A stretch of 64,000 nt of DNA. It comes from Paraburkholderia humisilvae (GTDB taxonomy: Bacteria; Pseudomonadota; Gammaproteobacteria; Burkholderiales; Burkholderiaceae). The notes under the pieces are model-generated. The model worked only from the letters and a program-made list of their open reading frames with translations. It searched no databases and was not told the origin of the DNA. Position numbers and translations under genes: made by a program. The stretch spans positions 1 to 64,000 of the forward strand of contig NZ_CADIKH010000001.1 of the NCBI RefSeq assembly GCF_902859855.1, read 5' to 3'. Positions 8,359-18,888 of this stretch are shown in pieces. Numbering within the stretch: position 1 is the stretch's first letter; each line of letters starts with the position of its first letter.

Positions 8359-9720
8359 CTATTGCCTGTCGAGCGTGGCCGATGCGGATGCGGATGCCGA
8401 TGCGCGCGACGGCAAAACGACCGTCGCGATCAAACCGCTTTGGCCGTCGTGCCGGTTCTCCAGTGAAACCGAACCGCCATGCTTTGCTACCACTGACTTG
8501 ACGATCGACAGTCCAAGCCCGCTGCCTTCAACGGTTTCGGAATTCAACCGGAAGAAGCGGTCGAATACGCGCCCCAGCGCGTCCTCTGGAATGCCCGGTC
8601 CCGTATCGGTCACCCTTATCACCGCGCCGGCCACATCCTCGAATACGTCGATGTCCACGCATCCTCCGGCCGGCGTGTACCGCAACGCGTTCTCGATCAG
8701 ATTGCGCGCCGCCATCCGCAACTCGCCGGCGTGCGCATTCACGTGCGTGGCTTCGAAGCGTTTGACACCCAGGTCAATCGAGCGCGCGTCCGCGACCGGT
8801 AGCAGATCGGCAATCAGCGCCTGAACCATCTGCCGCACGTCGACCGCGTCGGCCGCCGTACCGGGATCGTGCTGCGCATCGGCGCGCGCGAGTTCGAGCA
8901 GTTGCCGGATCATCGTCGCGGTGCGGACGATCGCCTCGCGCAATTCATGCACCCGCTCGCCGCGCGCGCTCGCATCGGACGCGTTTTCGAGGTTGTCGAT
9001 GCGCAGTTGCAAAGCGGCGATCGGGGTGCGCAGTTCGTGCGCCGCGTCGGCGATAAAGCGCTTTTCACCGTCGATGCCGACCTGCAGGCGCGCGATCATC
9101 CGGTTGATCGAATCGGCGAACGGCCTCACTTCTTCAGGCACGTGCGAAATATCGAGCGGCGTCAGCCGGCTGATGCCGATGGTTTCCGCGTCCGAACTGG
9201 CGCGCTCCAGCGACGCGAATGCCGCATTGACGACCACCGGGATCGCAATCCAGACAAGCAGGATCAGGAAAACCGTCGGCACCAGACTTTCGAGCGCCGC
9301 GCGCCCCGCGGTCTGTTCGCGAAACGACACAGGCTGGCCGACCTGATAGGTCAGATCGTCGGTGTCTTTTCTGAGCGTATAGATGCGATAGCGGTGAGCG
9401 TTGATGACCTCGACCGAAAAGCCATTCGGCGCGTTCCGGTTGAAGATCACTTCCGGGTCCGTATTGTCAGTCGGCGTCGCGCGGCCCTGTTTCCAGATCT
9501 GCCCAACGAAGCCGTCGATCGAATGCTGCGGCGGACCGTTCGTGCCGATCGTGCCCACCTTGCCGGCGGCAAGCCAGACCGCCGCGCCTTGCAGATGCAC
9601 GTCGAGCAGCTCGTCGATGTGCCTCATCGACAGCCAGTACGATACGCACGCATCGACCACGCCGACGACGGCGAACAGCACGACCAAGGTGCCGATAATC
9701 CGGCTCTTCAGCGATTTCAT
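8359..9720 (-). CDS. Membrane sensor histidine kinase
   Basis: 453 residues, QseC/TctE-like layout: a transmembrane helix at ~8-28, a periplasmic sensor of ~120 residues, a second helix (LVPTVFLILLVWIAIPVVV, ~150-172), a HAMP-like linker, a HisKA domain with the phosphorylated His in ADAAHELRTP (~226), then an ATPase domain with N box NLIENALRYTP (~338), DTGPGIPED (~372) and GSGLGLSIVKSV (~402). All catalytic blocks are present. The C-terminus carries an Ala-Ser repeat encoded by four tandem GATGCN hexamers at 8381-8404. It follows the BMP-type protein gene by 37 bp in the same direction, and no response regulator gene is in the window. Confidence 0.93.
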   Translation of the reverse strand: MKSLKSRIIGTLVVLFAVVGVVDACVSYWLSMRHIDELLDVHLQGAAVWLAAGKVGTIGTNGPPQHSIDGFVGQIWKQGRATPTDNTDPEVIFNRNAPNGFSVEVINAHRYRIYTLRKDTDDLTYQVGQPVSFREQTAGRAALESLVPTVFLILLVWIAIPVVVNAAFASLERASSDAETIGISRLTPLDISHVPEEVRPFADSINRMIARLQVGIDGEKRFIADAAHELRTPIAALQLRIDNLENASDASARGERVHELREAIVRTATMIRQLLELARADAQHDPGTAADAVDVRQMVQALIADLLPVADARSIDLGVKRFEATHVNAHAGELRMAARNLIENALRYTPAGGCVDIDVFEDVAGAVIRVTDTGPGIPEDALGRVFDRFFRLNSETVEGSGLGLSIVKSVVAKHGGSVSLENRHDGQSGLIATVVLPSRASASASASATLDRQ

Positions 9721-9757
9721 GCCGCGCGGCTCCGCACACTATGCCGTGCCGCTGTGG

Positions 9758-10708
9758 TTAGCGGCGCGGCCAAGCGATTTTCCATACGTGGTCCGATTCC
9801 TTGACGACATAGTCGCCGCCGACGAAGTGCCCCGTCGCGGCGGCGTCGACGAAACGCCGAAAAATGACACCCGTGTCGACCACCACACTTGCGACGACAT
9901 TGTGATAGCGGCGCGATGCGTCCACCATCCAGCCGATCGCCCCGACCTGCCGATGCCTGGAAGCCGCGGCGATCACGGCGTCGTTCGCATCGGCGACCAC
10001 GATGTCGGCCCCCGAGCGAATCTGATGCTCGGTGAGCTGTGTCGCGAGTTTGCGGGCACCCCAGTCACCGGTCCAGTCGATCAGCACCGTGGCGCGGGGC
10101 TCGGCTTCGAGCACCGCCTGCCTGAAGCGATTCGCCTCGCCGCCATCGACGGCTTCGACACCGCCGACAAAGCCGACGACCTTCGACCTCGACTCGCGCG
10201 CGGCGACCGCACCGGCGAGCGCGCCGCCAAGCGGCTGGCAGTCGAGACAATAGTCGATGATGTTAGACCCGCGAGCCTTGCCTGACACCGTCGCGAAAAA
10301 GGCGTCTGGATAGTGGGCGGCGGCGGCCGCCGTGACGGCACCAAGCTCAGCGCCCGCAAGGATAAAGCCGCGCACGCCCGCTGCATGGTGCCTACCGATG
10401 ATCACAAGAATCTGCTGCGCGTCCATCTGGTCGGCGTTGCTGACGACGTCGACCGGATAGCCGCTGCGCCGAAGCGCCAGATATCCGTTATAGGCGGCCT
10501 CGCTGAACCCGAGATCATCCGTGTCGTACGGAATAAACAGCACGACGGCGAAGCGGTTTTGCGCCGCCGGGCTGAATGGGACGGCGGCATAGCCGTGCGG
10601 AATCGCGCCGAGTATCGTGAGCCCGACCCATGCGCGCATCACCCGTCGGCGCGCGATATGAGGCTCCGTTCGCCGATCGTCCTTATGGCTTCGATAGTCA
10701 ATGCTCAT
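9758..10708 (-). CDS. BMP/PnrA-type periplasmic binding protein
   Basis: 316 residues. After a basic leader, VMRAWVGLTILGAIPHGYA is an export signal. The body follows the basic-membrane-protein family (PF02608): GFSEAAYNGYLALRRSG, then GVRGFILAG, YPDAFFATVSG, SNIIDYCLDCQPLGGALAGAVAA, KVVGFVGGVEAVDGGEANRF and ADIVVADANDAVI. These proteins bind nucleosides or similar ligands. No ABC ATPase or permease gene is adjacent; the next gene in the operon is a histidine kinase, so it may be a sensory co-receptor rather than a transporter part. That role is an inference from context. Confidence 0.82.
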   Translation of the reverse strand: MSIDYRSHKDDRRTEPHIARRRVMRAWVGLTILGAIPHGYAAVPFSPAAQNRFAVVLFIPYDTDDLGFSEAAYNGYLALRRSGYPVDVVSNADQMDAQQILVIIGRHHAAGVRGFILAGAELGAVTAAAAAHYPDAFFATVSGKARGSNIIDYCLDCQPLGGALAGAVAARESRSKVVGFVGGVEAVDGGEANRFRQAVLEAEPRATVLIDWTGDWGARKLATQLTEHQIRSGADIVVADANDAVIAAASRHRQVGAIGWMVDASRRYHNVVASVVVDTGVIFRRFVDAAATGHFVGGDYVVKESDHVWKIAWPRR

Positions 10709-10748
10709 ATCGTTGTCCCGATCGTATCGGCGCCCGTCGCTGCGTACC

Positions 10749-10762
10749 GTGTATCAGCGCAC
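10749..10762. promoter_or_regulatory. GTGTATCAGCGCAC, variant of the 14-mer motif
   Basis: Differs from the copies at 6630 and 24482 at two positions. It lies 40 bp upstream of the binding-protein/kinase operon, between it and nnrU. Confidence 0.35.
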
Positions 10763-10769
10763 GCTTGCG

Positions 10770-11348
10770 TTACCCCAGCGGTTTCACCCCGATCAGCCAT
10801 CCATGGAGAAAGAACGCAAACACGACCCACGCGATCGCACCCGCAACGATCGCCATCAGATCGCGTGAAAAAGTCCCAGCGGGATAAACCACCTGCGCGG
10901 CACGATCCCGCCGTCGCGCGGCAGCGAAGTCGAAGATCGCCCATACGAGGAATGCGCCGAACAGCACGACGGCATTCCACGTGCCATTGGCCAGCAGATG
11001 CCCGAGCGCCCAGAGCGCGACACCGATCACCATCGGATGTTTGAGCACGGACTTGAAGTGCGTGCCCGGCATGTGCGCCGCCGGAAACAGGATAAAGGCG
11101 ATGAGTGTGAGCAACGCGGTCAGATGCGGCGCCCAGATCGGCGGAGCCCAGAGCGCGGCGGGCTCGCGCCGTGCGATCGCATATCCCCAGATGATCAGCA
11201 CCAGCCCGATGATGGATGCGCCTGAATAGGCGGCTTTCCAGCGTTTCTCGCCGATCCGCGCGATCTGCGCGTCGCGCCACCCTTCCGCAAAGATCCGGAC
11301 CGAATGCGCACCCAGGAATATCAGCAACCCCAGGATCAATATCGTCAT
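10770..11348 (-). CDS. nnrU: NnrU family integral membrane protein
   Basis: 192 residues with about five to six transmembrane helices (MTILILGLLIFLGAHSVRIF, AAYSGASIIGLVLIIWGYAI, HLTALLTLIAFILFPAA, PMVIGVALWALGHLLANG, AVVLFGAFLVWAIFDF and a final one). HSVRIF near the start, then HPMVIGVALWALGHLLANG, are the NnrU signature. NnrU was named for its link to nitric-oxide and nitrite reduction, and the same fold occurs in isoprenoid isomerases. No denitrification gene lies nearby, so its job here is open. Confidence 0.85.
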   Translation of the reverse strand: MTILILGLLIFLGAHSVRIFAEGWRDAQIARIGEKRWKAAYSGASIIGLVLIIWGYAIARREPAALWAPPIWAPHLTALLTLIAFILFPAAHMPGTHFKSVLKHPMVIGVALWALGHLLANGTWNAVVLFGAFLVWAIFDFAAARRRDRAAQVVYPAGTFSRDLMAIVAGAIAWVVFAFFLHGWLIGVKPLG

Positions 11349-11692
11349 GGAAGCTCCTCATGTCAGATGCCGGCAAGTCGCCGCGATTGTCTCTCATGAC
11401 GCCGGCTGTGCCAAGGTTGTGTTGGGCTTCGATGATTCGTGTGCGGCACCCCTGAAGAAAGCGCCGCGGCGTCGCGCGACGCCATTGCGTTGCCCGCTGC
11501 CGGCACCTACATTGTGTAGAAGTCACCGCTCAATCCCTCTGCTTGCCCTATGCGCGGCACATCAAACCGCGCGGATCGCCACCTGTACCGATGCTTTGCC
11601 GTTGCGAGCATTGCGCACGATAAGCGCCCGCTGCCGTGCGCCTTCGCGCGTTTCGTCGAGATCGAATTCATTCAGCCGATAGGGAGGAACGC
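11349..11692. other. Intergenic region, 344 bp
   Basis: Divergent promoter region of nnrU and the glycosidase. Only the strong ribosome site AGGGAGGA at 11681-11688 was recognised. Confidence 0.5.
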
Positions 11693-14428
11693 ATGTGCGC
11701 TGTCATCGTCGACGTAGCGGAACAAACGCGCCTGAATGAGTCGCGCGAAGCCCACGTGCCGTGGAAGAAGTGGGGGCCATACCTGAGCGAGCGACAGTGG
11801 GGAACGGTCCGGGAAGACTACAGCGACAACGGCGACGCGTGGAATTACCTGACCCACGACCATGCGCGTTCGCGCGCGTACCGCTGGGGCGAAGACGGCC
11901 TGGGTGGACTGTGCGACGACCAGCAGCGGCTGTGCTTTGCGCTGGCGCTCTGGAACGGACGGGACGCGATCCTGAAGGAACGCCTGTTCGGCCTGACCAA
12001 TAGCGAGGGCAATCATGGCGAGGACGTAAAGGAGTATTACTTCTACGTCGATAGCACGCCGACGCACTCGTACATGAAATACCTCTATAAGTACCCGCAA
12101 CGGGAATACCCGTACCGGGATCTCGTCGAGATCAACCGGAAACGATCGCGCGACGACATGGAGTACGAATTGCTCGACACCGGCATCTTCGACGACGACC
12201 GCTATTTCGATGTGTTCATCGAATATGCGAAGGAGACACCGGACGACATCCTGGTGCGGATTTCCGTGCACAACCGCGGCCCGGAAGAAGCGACGTTGCA
12301 TCTATTGCCGACCCTATGGTTCCGCAATACGTGGTCGTGGGGCGAAGATCAACACAAACCATCGGTGAATCGGGCAGGTACGGCGATTCACGCTGTGCAC
12401 GACCAGTTGGGCGAGTATTGGCTGCATTGCGAAGGCGCGCCGGAGATGCTCTTCACCGAAAATGAAAGCAATGCGCAGCGCCTGTGGAATCAACCGAACG
12501 CGTCACCGTACGTCAAGGACGCGTTCCACGCGTACGTGATCTCGGCACAGCGCGACGCGGTGAATCCCGCCGAAACGGGGACCAAGGCCGCGGCCCGATA
12601 CGTGTGCCACGTGCCGGGCGGCGGCCGCGCCACGATCCGGTTGCGCCTCGCGGCATCGAGACTGGATAACGCGTTCGGCGGGTTCGACGCGATCTTCGCC
12701 AAACGCATCGCGGAAGCGGACGCGTTCTATGAGCGCATCACGCCCGCGTCGCTAACCGACGATCAGCGCCGTGTGCATCGCCAGGCGCTCGCGGGCATGC
12801 TGTGGGGCAAGCAGTACTACTACTTCGATCTCGAACTCTGGCTGCGCGAGCACGGCAGTCACCCGCTGCTCGACACATCGCGCGGCAATGTGCGCAACAC
12901 CGAGTGGTTCCACATGTTGAACGCGGACATCATTTCGATGCCCGACAAATGGGAGTACCCATGGTATGCGGCCTGGGACCTCGCGTTTCATACGGTCGCG
13001 CTCGCCCTGGTCGATTTCGACTTTGCCAAGGAGCAGTTGCTGCTGATGCTGCGCAGCCTCTACGTGCATCCGAGCGGCCAGCTTCCCGCATATGAATGGA
13101 ACTTCAGCGACGTGAACCCGCCGGTGCACGCGGCCGCGACGCTTTGGCTATACAACTACGAGAAAGGCTTGGGCCGCGCGGACCCGCGTTTTCTCGAGCG
13201 CTCGTTGCAGGGCTTGATGCTTAATTTCAACTGGTGGGTCAATCGCAAGGACCCGTCGGGTCGCAATGTTTTTGCGGGCGGCTTTCTCGGCCTGGACAAC
13301 ATTGGCGTGTTCGACCGCAGCGCGCCGTTGCCAACCGGCGGATCGCTCGAGCAGGCAGACGGTACCGCGTGGATGGCGTTCTATTGCCAGTGCATGCTGG
13401 AAATGGCGGTGAATCTGATCGAATACGACCCGATGTATGAAGACGTCGCGTTCAAGTTCGTCCAGCATTTCATGTGGATCGCGTATGCGATGGATCGGCG
13501 CGGCTTCCATCAGGACGAGATGTGGGATGAGCAGGACGGCTTCTTTTACGATCTGCTGCGGCTCCCCGATGGGCGGACCACACGCTTGAGGATCAGGTCG
13601 CTGGTCGGACTGCTGCCGCTCTGTGCGTCAACCGTGTTCGAAGCGCCGTCGATCACGCACTATCCGAAGCTGATGGAGTTGATCGCGCAGTTCCGCAAAC
13701 GCTACCCCGAACTGATCGAACAGGTCGCGCCGACCGATGGCAGTTTTATCGGTTATAACGGCCGCCGGCTGCTGTCGATTCTCAACAAACGCAAGCTCGA
13801 ACGCGTGCTTCGATACATGCTCGACGAAAATGAATTTCTTGGGCCGCACGGCATCCGCTCGCTGTCGCTGTTTCATCTGAAGCATCCGTACACGATCGAC
13901 GTCGGCGGACACGAGTACTCGGTGCAATACCTGCCGGCCGAATCGAATACCGGTATGTTCGGCGGCAACTCGAACTGGCGCGGGCCGGTCTGGATGCCGG
14001 TCAATTTGCTGATCGTGCGCGCGCTGGTGAATCTGTATAGCTTCTACGGCAATGATTTCAAGGTCGAATGCCCGACCGGCTCCGGGCAACAGATGACACT
14101 CTTCGAAGTCGCTCAGGAACTCGTCCGCCGCTTGACCAGTACATTTCTGCGCGATGCGGACGGACGTCGGCCCGTGTATGGCGGCACGGAGAAATTCCAG
14201 AACGATCCGCATTGGCGTGACCTGATCCTGTTCTATGAATACTTTCACGGCGACAACGGCGCGGGCCTTGGGGCCAGTCATCAAACCGGATGGACGGGGT
14301 TGATCGCGCCGATGATCGACCTGTTCGGACGGATCGACGCGCAGGATGCGCTCGAAAGCGAACGAGGGCGGCTGGCGGATCGGATGGGTCGGGAGCAACC
14401 GGGTCCGGGGCAGACTCGCGTCACTTGA
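11693..14428 (+). CDS. GH63/MGH1-like glycoside hydrolase (putative glucosidase)
   Basis: A 911-residue cytoplasmic enzyme. The N-terminal half is a beta-sandwich ([20 protein letters not shown]). From ~400 an (alpha/alpha)6 barrel carries the conserved blocks of the GH63/mannosylglycerate-hydrolase group: [62 protein letters not shown] and [17 protein letters not shown]. The acidic residues in [13 protein letters not shown] and the late catalytic region match family expectation. The likely role is trimming alpha-glucosides or glucosylglycerate-type compatible solutes. The start is set by AGGGAGGA five bases upstream of ATG. Family confident, substrate not. Confidence 0.88.
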   Translation: MCAVIVDVAEQTRLNESREAHVPWKKWGPYLSERQWGTVREDYSDNGDAWNYLTHDHARSRAYRWGEDGLGGLCDDQQRLCFALALWNGRDAILKERLFGLTNSEGNHGEDVKEYYFYVDSTPTHSYMKYLYKYPQREYPYRDLVEINRKRSRDDMEYELLDTGIFDDDRYFDVFIEYAKETPDDILVRISVHNRGPEEATLHLLPTLWFRNTWSWGEDQHKPSVNRAGTAIHAVHDQLGEYWLHCEGAPEMLFTENESNAQRLWNQPNASPYVKDAFHAYVISAQRDAVNPAETGTKAAARYVCHVPGGGRATIRLRLAASRLDNAFGGFDAIFAKRIAEADAFYERITPASLTDDQRRVHRQALAGMLWGKQYYYFDLELWLREHGSHPLLDTSRGNVRNTEWFHMLNADIISMPDKWEYPWYAAWDLAFHTVALALVDFDFAKEQLLLMLRSLYVHPSGQLPAYEWNFSDVNPPVHAAATLWLYNYEKGLGRADPRFLERSLQGLMLNFNWWVNRKDPSGRNVFAGGFLGLDNIGVFDRSAPLPTGGSLEQADGTAWMAFYCQCMLEMAVNLIEYDPMYEDVAFKFVQHFMWIAYAMDRRGFHQDEMWDEQDGFFYDLLRLPDGRTTRLRIRSLVGLLPLCASTVFEAPSITHYPKLMELIAQFRKRYPELIEQVAPTDGSFIGYNGRRLLSILNKRKLERVLRYMLDENEFLGPHGIRSLSLFHLKHPYTIDVGGHEYSVQYLPAESNTGMFGGNSNWRGPVWMPVNLLIVRALVNLYSFYGNDFKVECPTGSGQQMTLFEVAQELVRRLTSTFLRDADGRRPVYGGTEKFQNDPHWRDLILFYEYFHGDNGAGLGASHQTGWTGLIAPMIDLFGRIDAQDALESERGRLADRMGREQPGPGQTRVT

Positions 14429-14995
14429 GTGAATGCTGTTCTGACGTTCTAACCCGCTTCTCGCCGACCGGCGCCACCCCAACGCCACACGGCGGCACTG
14501 TCGCCACTACCACTCACCTTTCAAATCATGACGGCCACAAGTCCTTTGTGGCCGTCACCGGACTGTGGTTGTGTTGGCGACGTTCGCCGCGCGCTGCACG
14601 TGGAAGCTTGCTAACCTCTGCAGTGACACCCGCGAACGCACGTTCTTTCACCCGCCCCCCAACAATACATGCCACATCGGATGCGCAACGCATGACATGA
14701 CGTGAATTTCGTTTCCTGTTTCATGAGGCAATGGCGTCGCCGCTCAGCGCAGGACTCTCGAATCCCTCGCGAAATCCATGTGTTGGCTAACGCTCATATT
14801 GCTAAAGGCTTTTCTAAAATATTCTCCAGCCGTTTGCCACACTGACATGGCCAGCCCCTCCCCCGCTCGCACTCACGCTTTGGGCTGACTTCTCTGCCGC
14901 TCACCCCGACAGTTCGCGATACGTGTTGCATCGAATCGGCGCGCCCGGCTCTCGTTGGTCACACGCCTGCATCGTAAAGATGAAAGGTAGCCATC
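14429..14995. other. Intergenic region, 567 bp
   Basis: Holds the hairpin at 14529-14557, an AT-richer tract around 14800-14830 (possible promoter of the patatin gene), and no supportable gene. Confidence 0.5.
14529..14557. terminator. Perfect 12-bp stem-loop
   Basis: TGACGGCCACAA, loop GTCCT, then TTGTGGCCGTCA. It lies 100 bp after the glycosidase stop and is the probable transcript end, although no T-run follows. Confidence 0.55.
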
Positions 14996-17900
14996 ATGTC
15001 GATACAAAAGCTCGAGGAGCTCAGAATTGCACTGGTCATGAATGGCGGTGTCAGTCTCGCGGTGTGGATAGGCGGCGTCACCAATGAAATCTGGCGTTTG
15101 GTCAACCAGACGCATCCGGTATATCGCGAGATCCTGAGACTCACGAACACCGTCGCATCAGTCGACGTGATCAGTGGAACGAGCGCAGGCGGTATCAACG
15201 GTGCCGCGCTCGCGCTATCCATGGTGTACGGAGGTCAGTTCGACGAATTGCGCAAGATATGGCTCGAATGCGGCGCATTTGAAGACTTGCTTCGCTCTCC
15301 GTTCGAGACCAATCCTGGATCGATTCTTCGAGGCGACGCATACTTTCTTCCACATATCGAAGCCTCTCTAACTGAAATTGCCAGTGGTCCCACGTTCAAT
15401 CCAGCGAGCGAACTCCCGATTGACCTACAGCTGACGACGACCTTGCTGACAGGCCGTCGCGTGCAGACGGTGGACTCGCTTGGAGTAAAGGTACAAGACG
15501 TTGATTACCGCGGCCGGTTCCATTTCAAACGCGGCCCACAGATCGAAGATGACTTCGCCGACCGCACTCCCTTAATTAAGGCGCTGTCGCGAGCGGCGCG
15601 TTCGACCTCGTCATTTCCCTTTGCATTCGAACCATCGGTTATCGAAACGGGAGAGGACGCGCGCCTGTTCGATGCAATCGGCAACCCTTTGACCGTCAAG
15701 CGCCATGTTATTGACGGCGGCATTCTCGACAATAAACCGATTCGCGGTGCGCTGCAGGCGATCTTCCACATGAGACGCACCGGCAGCGTTCGACGTGTCC
15801 TTGCTTATATCAACCCGGATCCGGGCGACGGCCCGCGGCCGCGCACTACCCAAAAGATGCCGTCGCTTGCATCGGTTATGTCCGCGAGCCTGCTCGGTAT
15901 TCCGCAATCGCAAAGCATCACCGATCAGCTCGAAGAAATTGCCGAACACAATCATGCCGTCCAGACTCGACGCAGCAGCGTGCTGAATGTTATTCACACA
16001 GGTCGGCCAAATGGCCTCCTTGCCAAGCGAATGTTTACCGTGTATCGCAAGCGCCGCATTGCCAACACATGCCAGCTCTTTGTCTTCACTTTGTTTCCAT
16101 CGATTACGTCGACTGAATCGGAGAAGGCCGAGCTGCCCGCCAAGGCAAAGAACGATAAAGCAAAATCCGGCAACCCGTCGCTTGACGAACTCGAAGATGC
16201 CCTTTCCGTGATGGGTAAGCAAAGTCGCGCCGCCATGCAACTCACGTTCGAGAACATTCACTGGAATACCTGGATTCCAACAAAATGGCCTGCGCTTCCC
16301 AGCGCTCCGGAAAATGAGAACTCCGATAAATGGGCATGGGGAATGTACCCCGTGGAGTTTTTCTCACGCGTGTCACTGGATGTGCTGAGACTCACTCAAA
16401 AACTGTCTGATATTTCGAGCTCGCTCGATGAACTCGCGAACGAGATCCAGCACGCGCACCAATTGCGTCTGGGTCTCCCAGCTGATGCAACTCGTGGCGC
16501 CGCCGAGCCGTACGCACCTTCTGGCACCCCGCACATCGACGATAGTTTTGGCACGTGGAGTGATCCGGATATTCCTTCAAATGCGCAGACGCGCCATGGC
16601 CGCAAGCTGGACGATCCATTGAGCAGGCTGTGGAGACGCGCCTACCGGATTATCGCTCTTATCAAAGCCACACAAAATAAAGAGGATGAAGACTGGAAAC
16701 CTGGCACGCTAGCGTTGCTCGAGAAAATTGCCAACATGCGCAAAGCCGCACAACGAGGAAATACGGCGCCCGGAAATTATGCCTATATTCCGGATGAACA
16801 CGACTTCAGGCAATTGTTCAGTTTCCTGGACGTCCCGTCCCGACGCAGGCGGTGTGCCCGGCTCGCTTATCTGGCGGCACGTCTGGTGCAAGCAACGTGT
16901 CGCGAAGCATATCGGATCGCCAGCGATTTGAGGAATACGGAAATCGTTGTGCTAAGTCGTGAAAACCTCGAGGCGCAGACGCTCAGACGTCACAAGAAGA
17001 TTTGTGAAATGAGTAACATTGATGTTGCAGTGCTTTCCGATGTCGAAGCATACGTCAAGTTCGTCAGCGGCACCCGGGTAACCCGTCAGATCCTCACGCA
17101 AGCAACGCACGAGAGCGACGAGTGGACCTATGCGTTTGAGCAGCCGGTTTCCGTTGCCGTCTTTAGACTGCTGCAACTTGAAGTGATCGAGTACTCCCTC
17201 AACGACCGCGACGAATTGGCAGACGACACGCTAGTCGAATTTGTCCAGATCAGCGGCGACTCGAAGAGTCCACTGTCCACGTCCGACTATGCCGATGCCA
17301 AGCGCAAGCTCCTCGGACTTCAGGTTGCGCACTTTGCGGCGTTCTACAAACAATCGTGGCGCGCCAACGACTGGACGTTCGGCCGACTCGACGGTTCGGA
17401 AAGACTGATCAAGATTCTGCTCAATCCGGAACGCCTGCAGATGCGATATTTCGATGCAGCGACGGCCGTCAAGGACATCAAGAACATCGCGCTGGAGTCC
17501 GTGTCGTCGAGTACGCTAAAAGCGTTTCTAAGCGATCGATGGAACAGGGAGAACTACGAAATTTCGATGACGCGGGAACTGCAGTTTCTGGACAACAACA
17601 CGTCACGCCTGCCGGACGTATTGCCTGTATGCGCTGAAGTACTCACGCTAAGACTGCATATGGGCATTCTCCACGACGAACTGCCGCATGTGATGAGATC
17701 CGTTAAGGCCGATCAGGACGCGGGAGCGAACCCCCGTTGCCGTGGCAGTTCCCTGCTCTATAGCCTGGGGTCGACCGACTCGATGCCGGTGCCGCCGATA
17801 AGCCCGAAGCAGGCGGCGGACGCACTCAAGGAAGGCTTGATCGCAGACGAACGTCTGATGGATGAGGTTGGCTCAGATCTCTTCACACGCACGCTCGCCC

Positions 17901-18640
17901 ACACGCTTGCGGCCACCCAGGGGACGCTTGCGAGCGGCGCTGCGAAGCTAGGCCCGCTGAGCGTACTGTCGGCCTCGCTGCGCACGCCCATCGTCGGCTT
18001 TTATCTGGCAGCGCGGGGATTAACCTACCAATCGCGCACAAGTGCAGCACTGAACGGTGGCGTGCTGGCTGTGGGCATCGTTCTGGTGCTGATCCATCTG
18101 CTTTCACTCAAACTGCTCCCAGGCGGCGGCGTTGACCCCGCTAGCACCCCTATGAGCTCGGGAACCGGGACGGAAATACCGGGCATCTTCGCGACGTTTG
18201 GCTGGGCGCTGTTCGCTTACGGCCTTGCGATGACGATTCTCAGGCGATTGTCGTGGCTACTCGTGGCGGTGGCGGTAGCGATCATCGTCTACGCAGCGAG
18301 TCACTCCCCTGACTCACCCCCCGGTGCGCTGTTTGTGCTCACATGCATTGCTACACTTGCGCTGGTCAGCACGCGCTACGTATGGCTTCAAACCGTAGTA
18401 GGGCTTTGTGCGATTCTTGCCGCAGGCGCTGCCGCAACTGGAAAAGTCGGCTGCATGGGCGACTGGGCCTTATGGCGACTGCGACTACTCACGGGTTCGC
18501 CAGATTGCCCGCTGCCGCGCCCATCAGACGACACATTCTTCCTCAGTATCATTGTGGTGCTCACGCTCATCCTTGCCATCATGCAGGAAACGCGTTTGCG
18601 CAGAGGTAAAAAGAGCGCGAACGGCAAACGCGGTAACTGA
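14996..18640 (+). CDS. Large membrane-anchored patatin-like phospholipase
   Basis: 1214 residues. The N-terminal patatin domain is complete: oxyanion loop NGGVSLAVWIGG (16-27), nucleophile elbow SGTSAGG (Ser63) and catalytic Asp in VIDGGILDN (~240). The Ser/Asp dyad should hydrolyse acyl esters of membrane lipids. A ~600-residue helical middle region has no familiar domain but resembles the long patatin-related proteins that carry DUF3376. The C-terminal ~180 residues hold five or six transmembrane helices (GGVLAVGIVLVLIHLLSL, FGWALFAYGLAMTIL, WLLVAVAVAIIVYAA, LFVLTCIATLALVS, TFFLSIIVVLTLILAIM). The start is supported by AAAGGTAG just upstream. Single gene with a 248-bp gap to the next. Biological role unknown; lipid remodelling or a defence/effector role are possible. 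Confidence 0.87.
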   Translation: MSIQKLEELRIALVMNGGVSLAVWIGGVTNEIWRLVNQTHPVYREILRLTNTVASVDVISGTSAGGINGAALALSMVYGGQFDELRKIWLECGAFEDLLRSPFETNPGSILRGDAYFLPHIEASLTEIASGPTFNPASELPIDLQLTTTLLTGRRVQTVDSLGVKVQDVDYRGRFHFKRGPQIEDDFADRTPLIKALSRAARSTSSFPFAFEPSVIETGEDARLFDAIGNPLTVKRHVIDGGILDNKPIRGALQAIFHMRRTGSVRRVLAYINPDPGDGPRPRTTQKMPSLASVMSASLLGIPQSQSITDQLEEIAEHNHAVQTRRSSVLNVIHTGRPNGLLAKRMFTVYRKRRIANTCQLFVFTLFPSITSTESEKAELPAKAKNDKAKSGNPSLDELEDALSVMGKQSRAAMQLTFENIHWNTWIPTKWPALPSAPENENSDKWAWGMYPVEFFSRVSLDVLRLTQKLSDISSSLDELANEIQHAHQLRLGLPADATRGAAEPYAPSGTPHIDDSFGTWSDPDIPSNAQTRHGRKLDDPLSRLWRRAYRIIALIKATQNKEDEDWKPGTLALLEKIANMRKAAQRGNTAPGNYAYIPDEHDFRQLFSFLDVPSRRRRCARLAYLAARLVQATCREAYRIASDLRNTEIVVLSRENLEAQTLRRHKKICEMSNIDVAVLSDVEAYVKFVSGTRVTRQILTQATHESDEWTYAFEQPVSVAVFRLLQLEVIEYSLNDRDELADDTLVEFVQISGDSKSPLSTSDYADAKRKLLGLQVAHFAAFYKQSWRANDWTFGRLDGSERLIKILLNPERLQMRYFDAATAVKDIKNIALESVSSSTLKAFLSDRWNRENYEISMTRELQFLDNNTSRLPDVLPVCAEVLTLRLHMGILHDELPHVMRSVKADQDAGANPRCRGSSLLYSLGSTDSMPVPPISPKQAADALKEGLIADERLMDEVGSDLFTRTLAHTLAATQGTLASGAAKLGPLSVLSASLRTPIVGFYLAARGLTYQSRTSAALNGGVLAVGIVLVLIHLLSLKLLPGGGVDPASTPMSSGTGTEIPGIFATFGWALFAYGLAMTILRRLSWLLVAVAVAIIVYAASHSPDSPPGALFVLTCIATLALVSTRYVWLQTVVGLCAILAAGAAATGKVGCMGDWALWRLRLLTGSPDCPLPRPSDDTFFLSIIVVLTLILAIMQETRLRRGKKSANGKRGN

Positions 18641-18888
18641 CGATGGGACTTTATATTCATACTGGCGCGTGCTTAAACCGGTATTCGTCCGTCGCTGCGT
18701 TCGCATGGGACGACTTGCTCACCCGTATTTCAACGGCGCGGAACTTCACGTCAACGGCGGGCCGCACGTGTGATCGGCGAGAGGAGCGGATCAAACCGAC
18801 GCAGGCGAACCGCGTGAGCGCGTAAAATGAGCGGTCCCTAGCCCGGCGCTATAACGGCCCGGCCGTTCACCCTTCGCTCACCGCCCGC

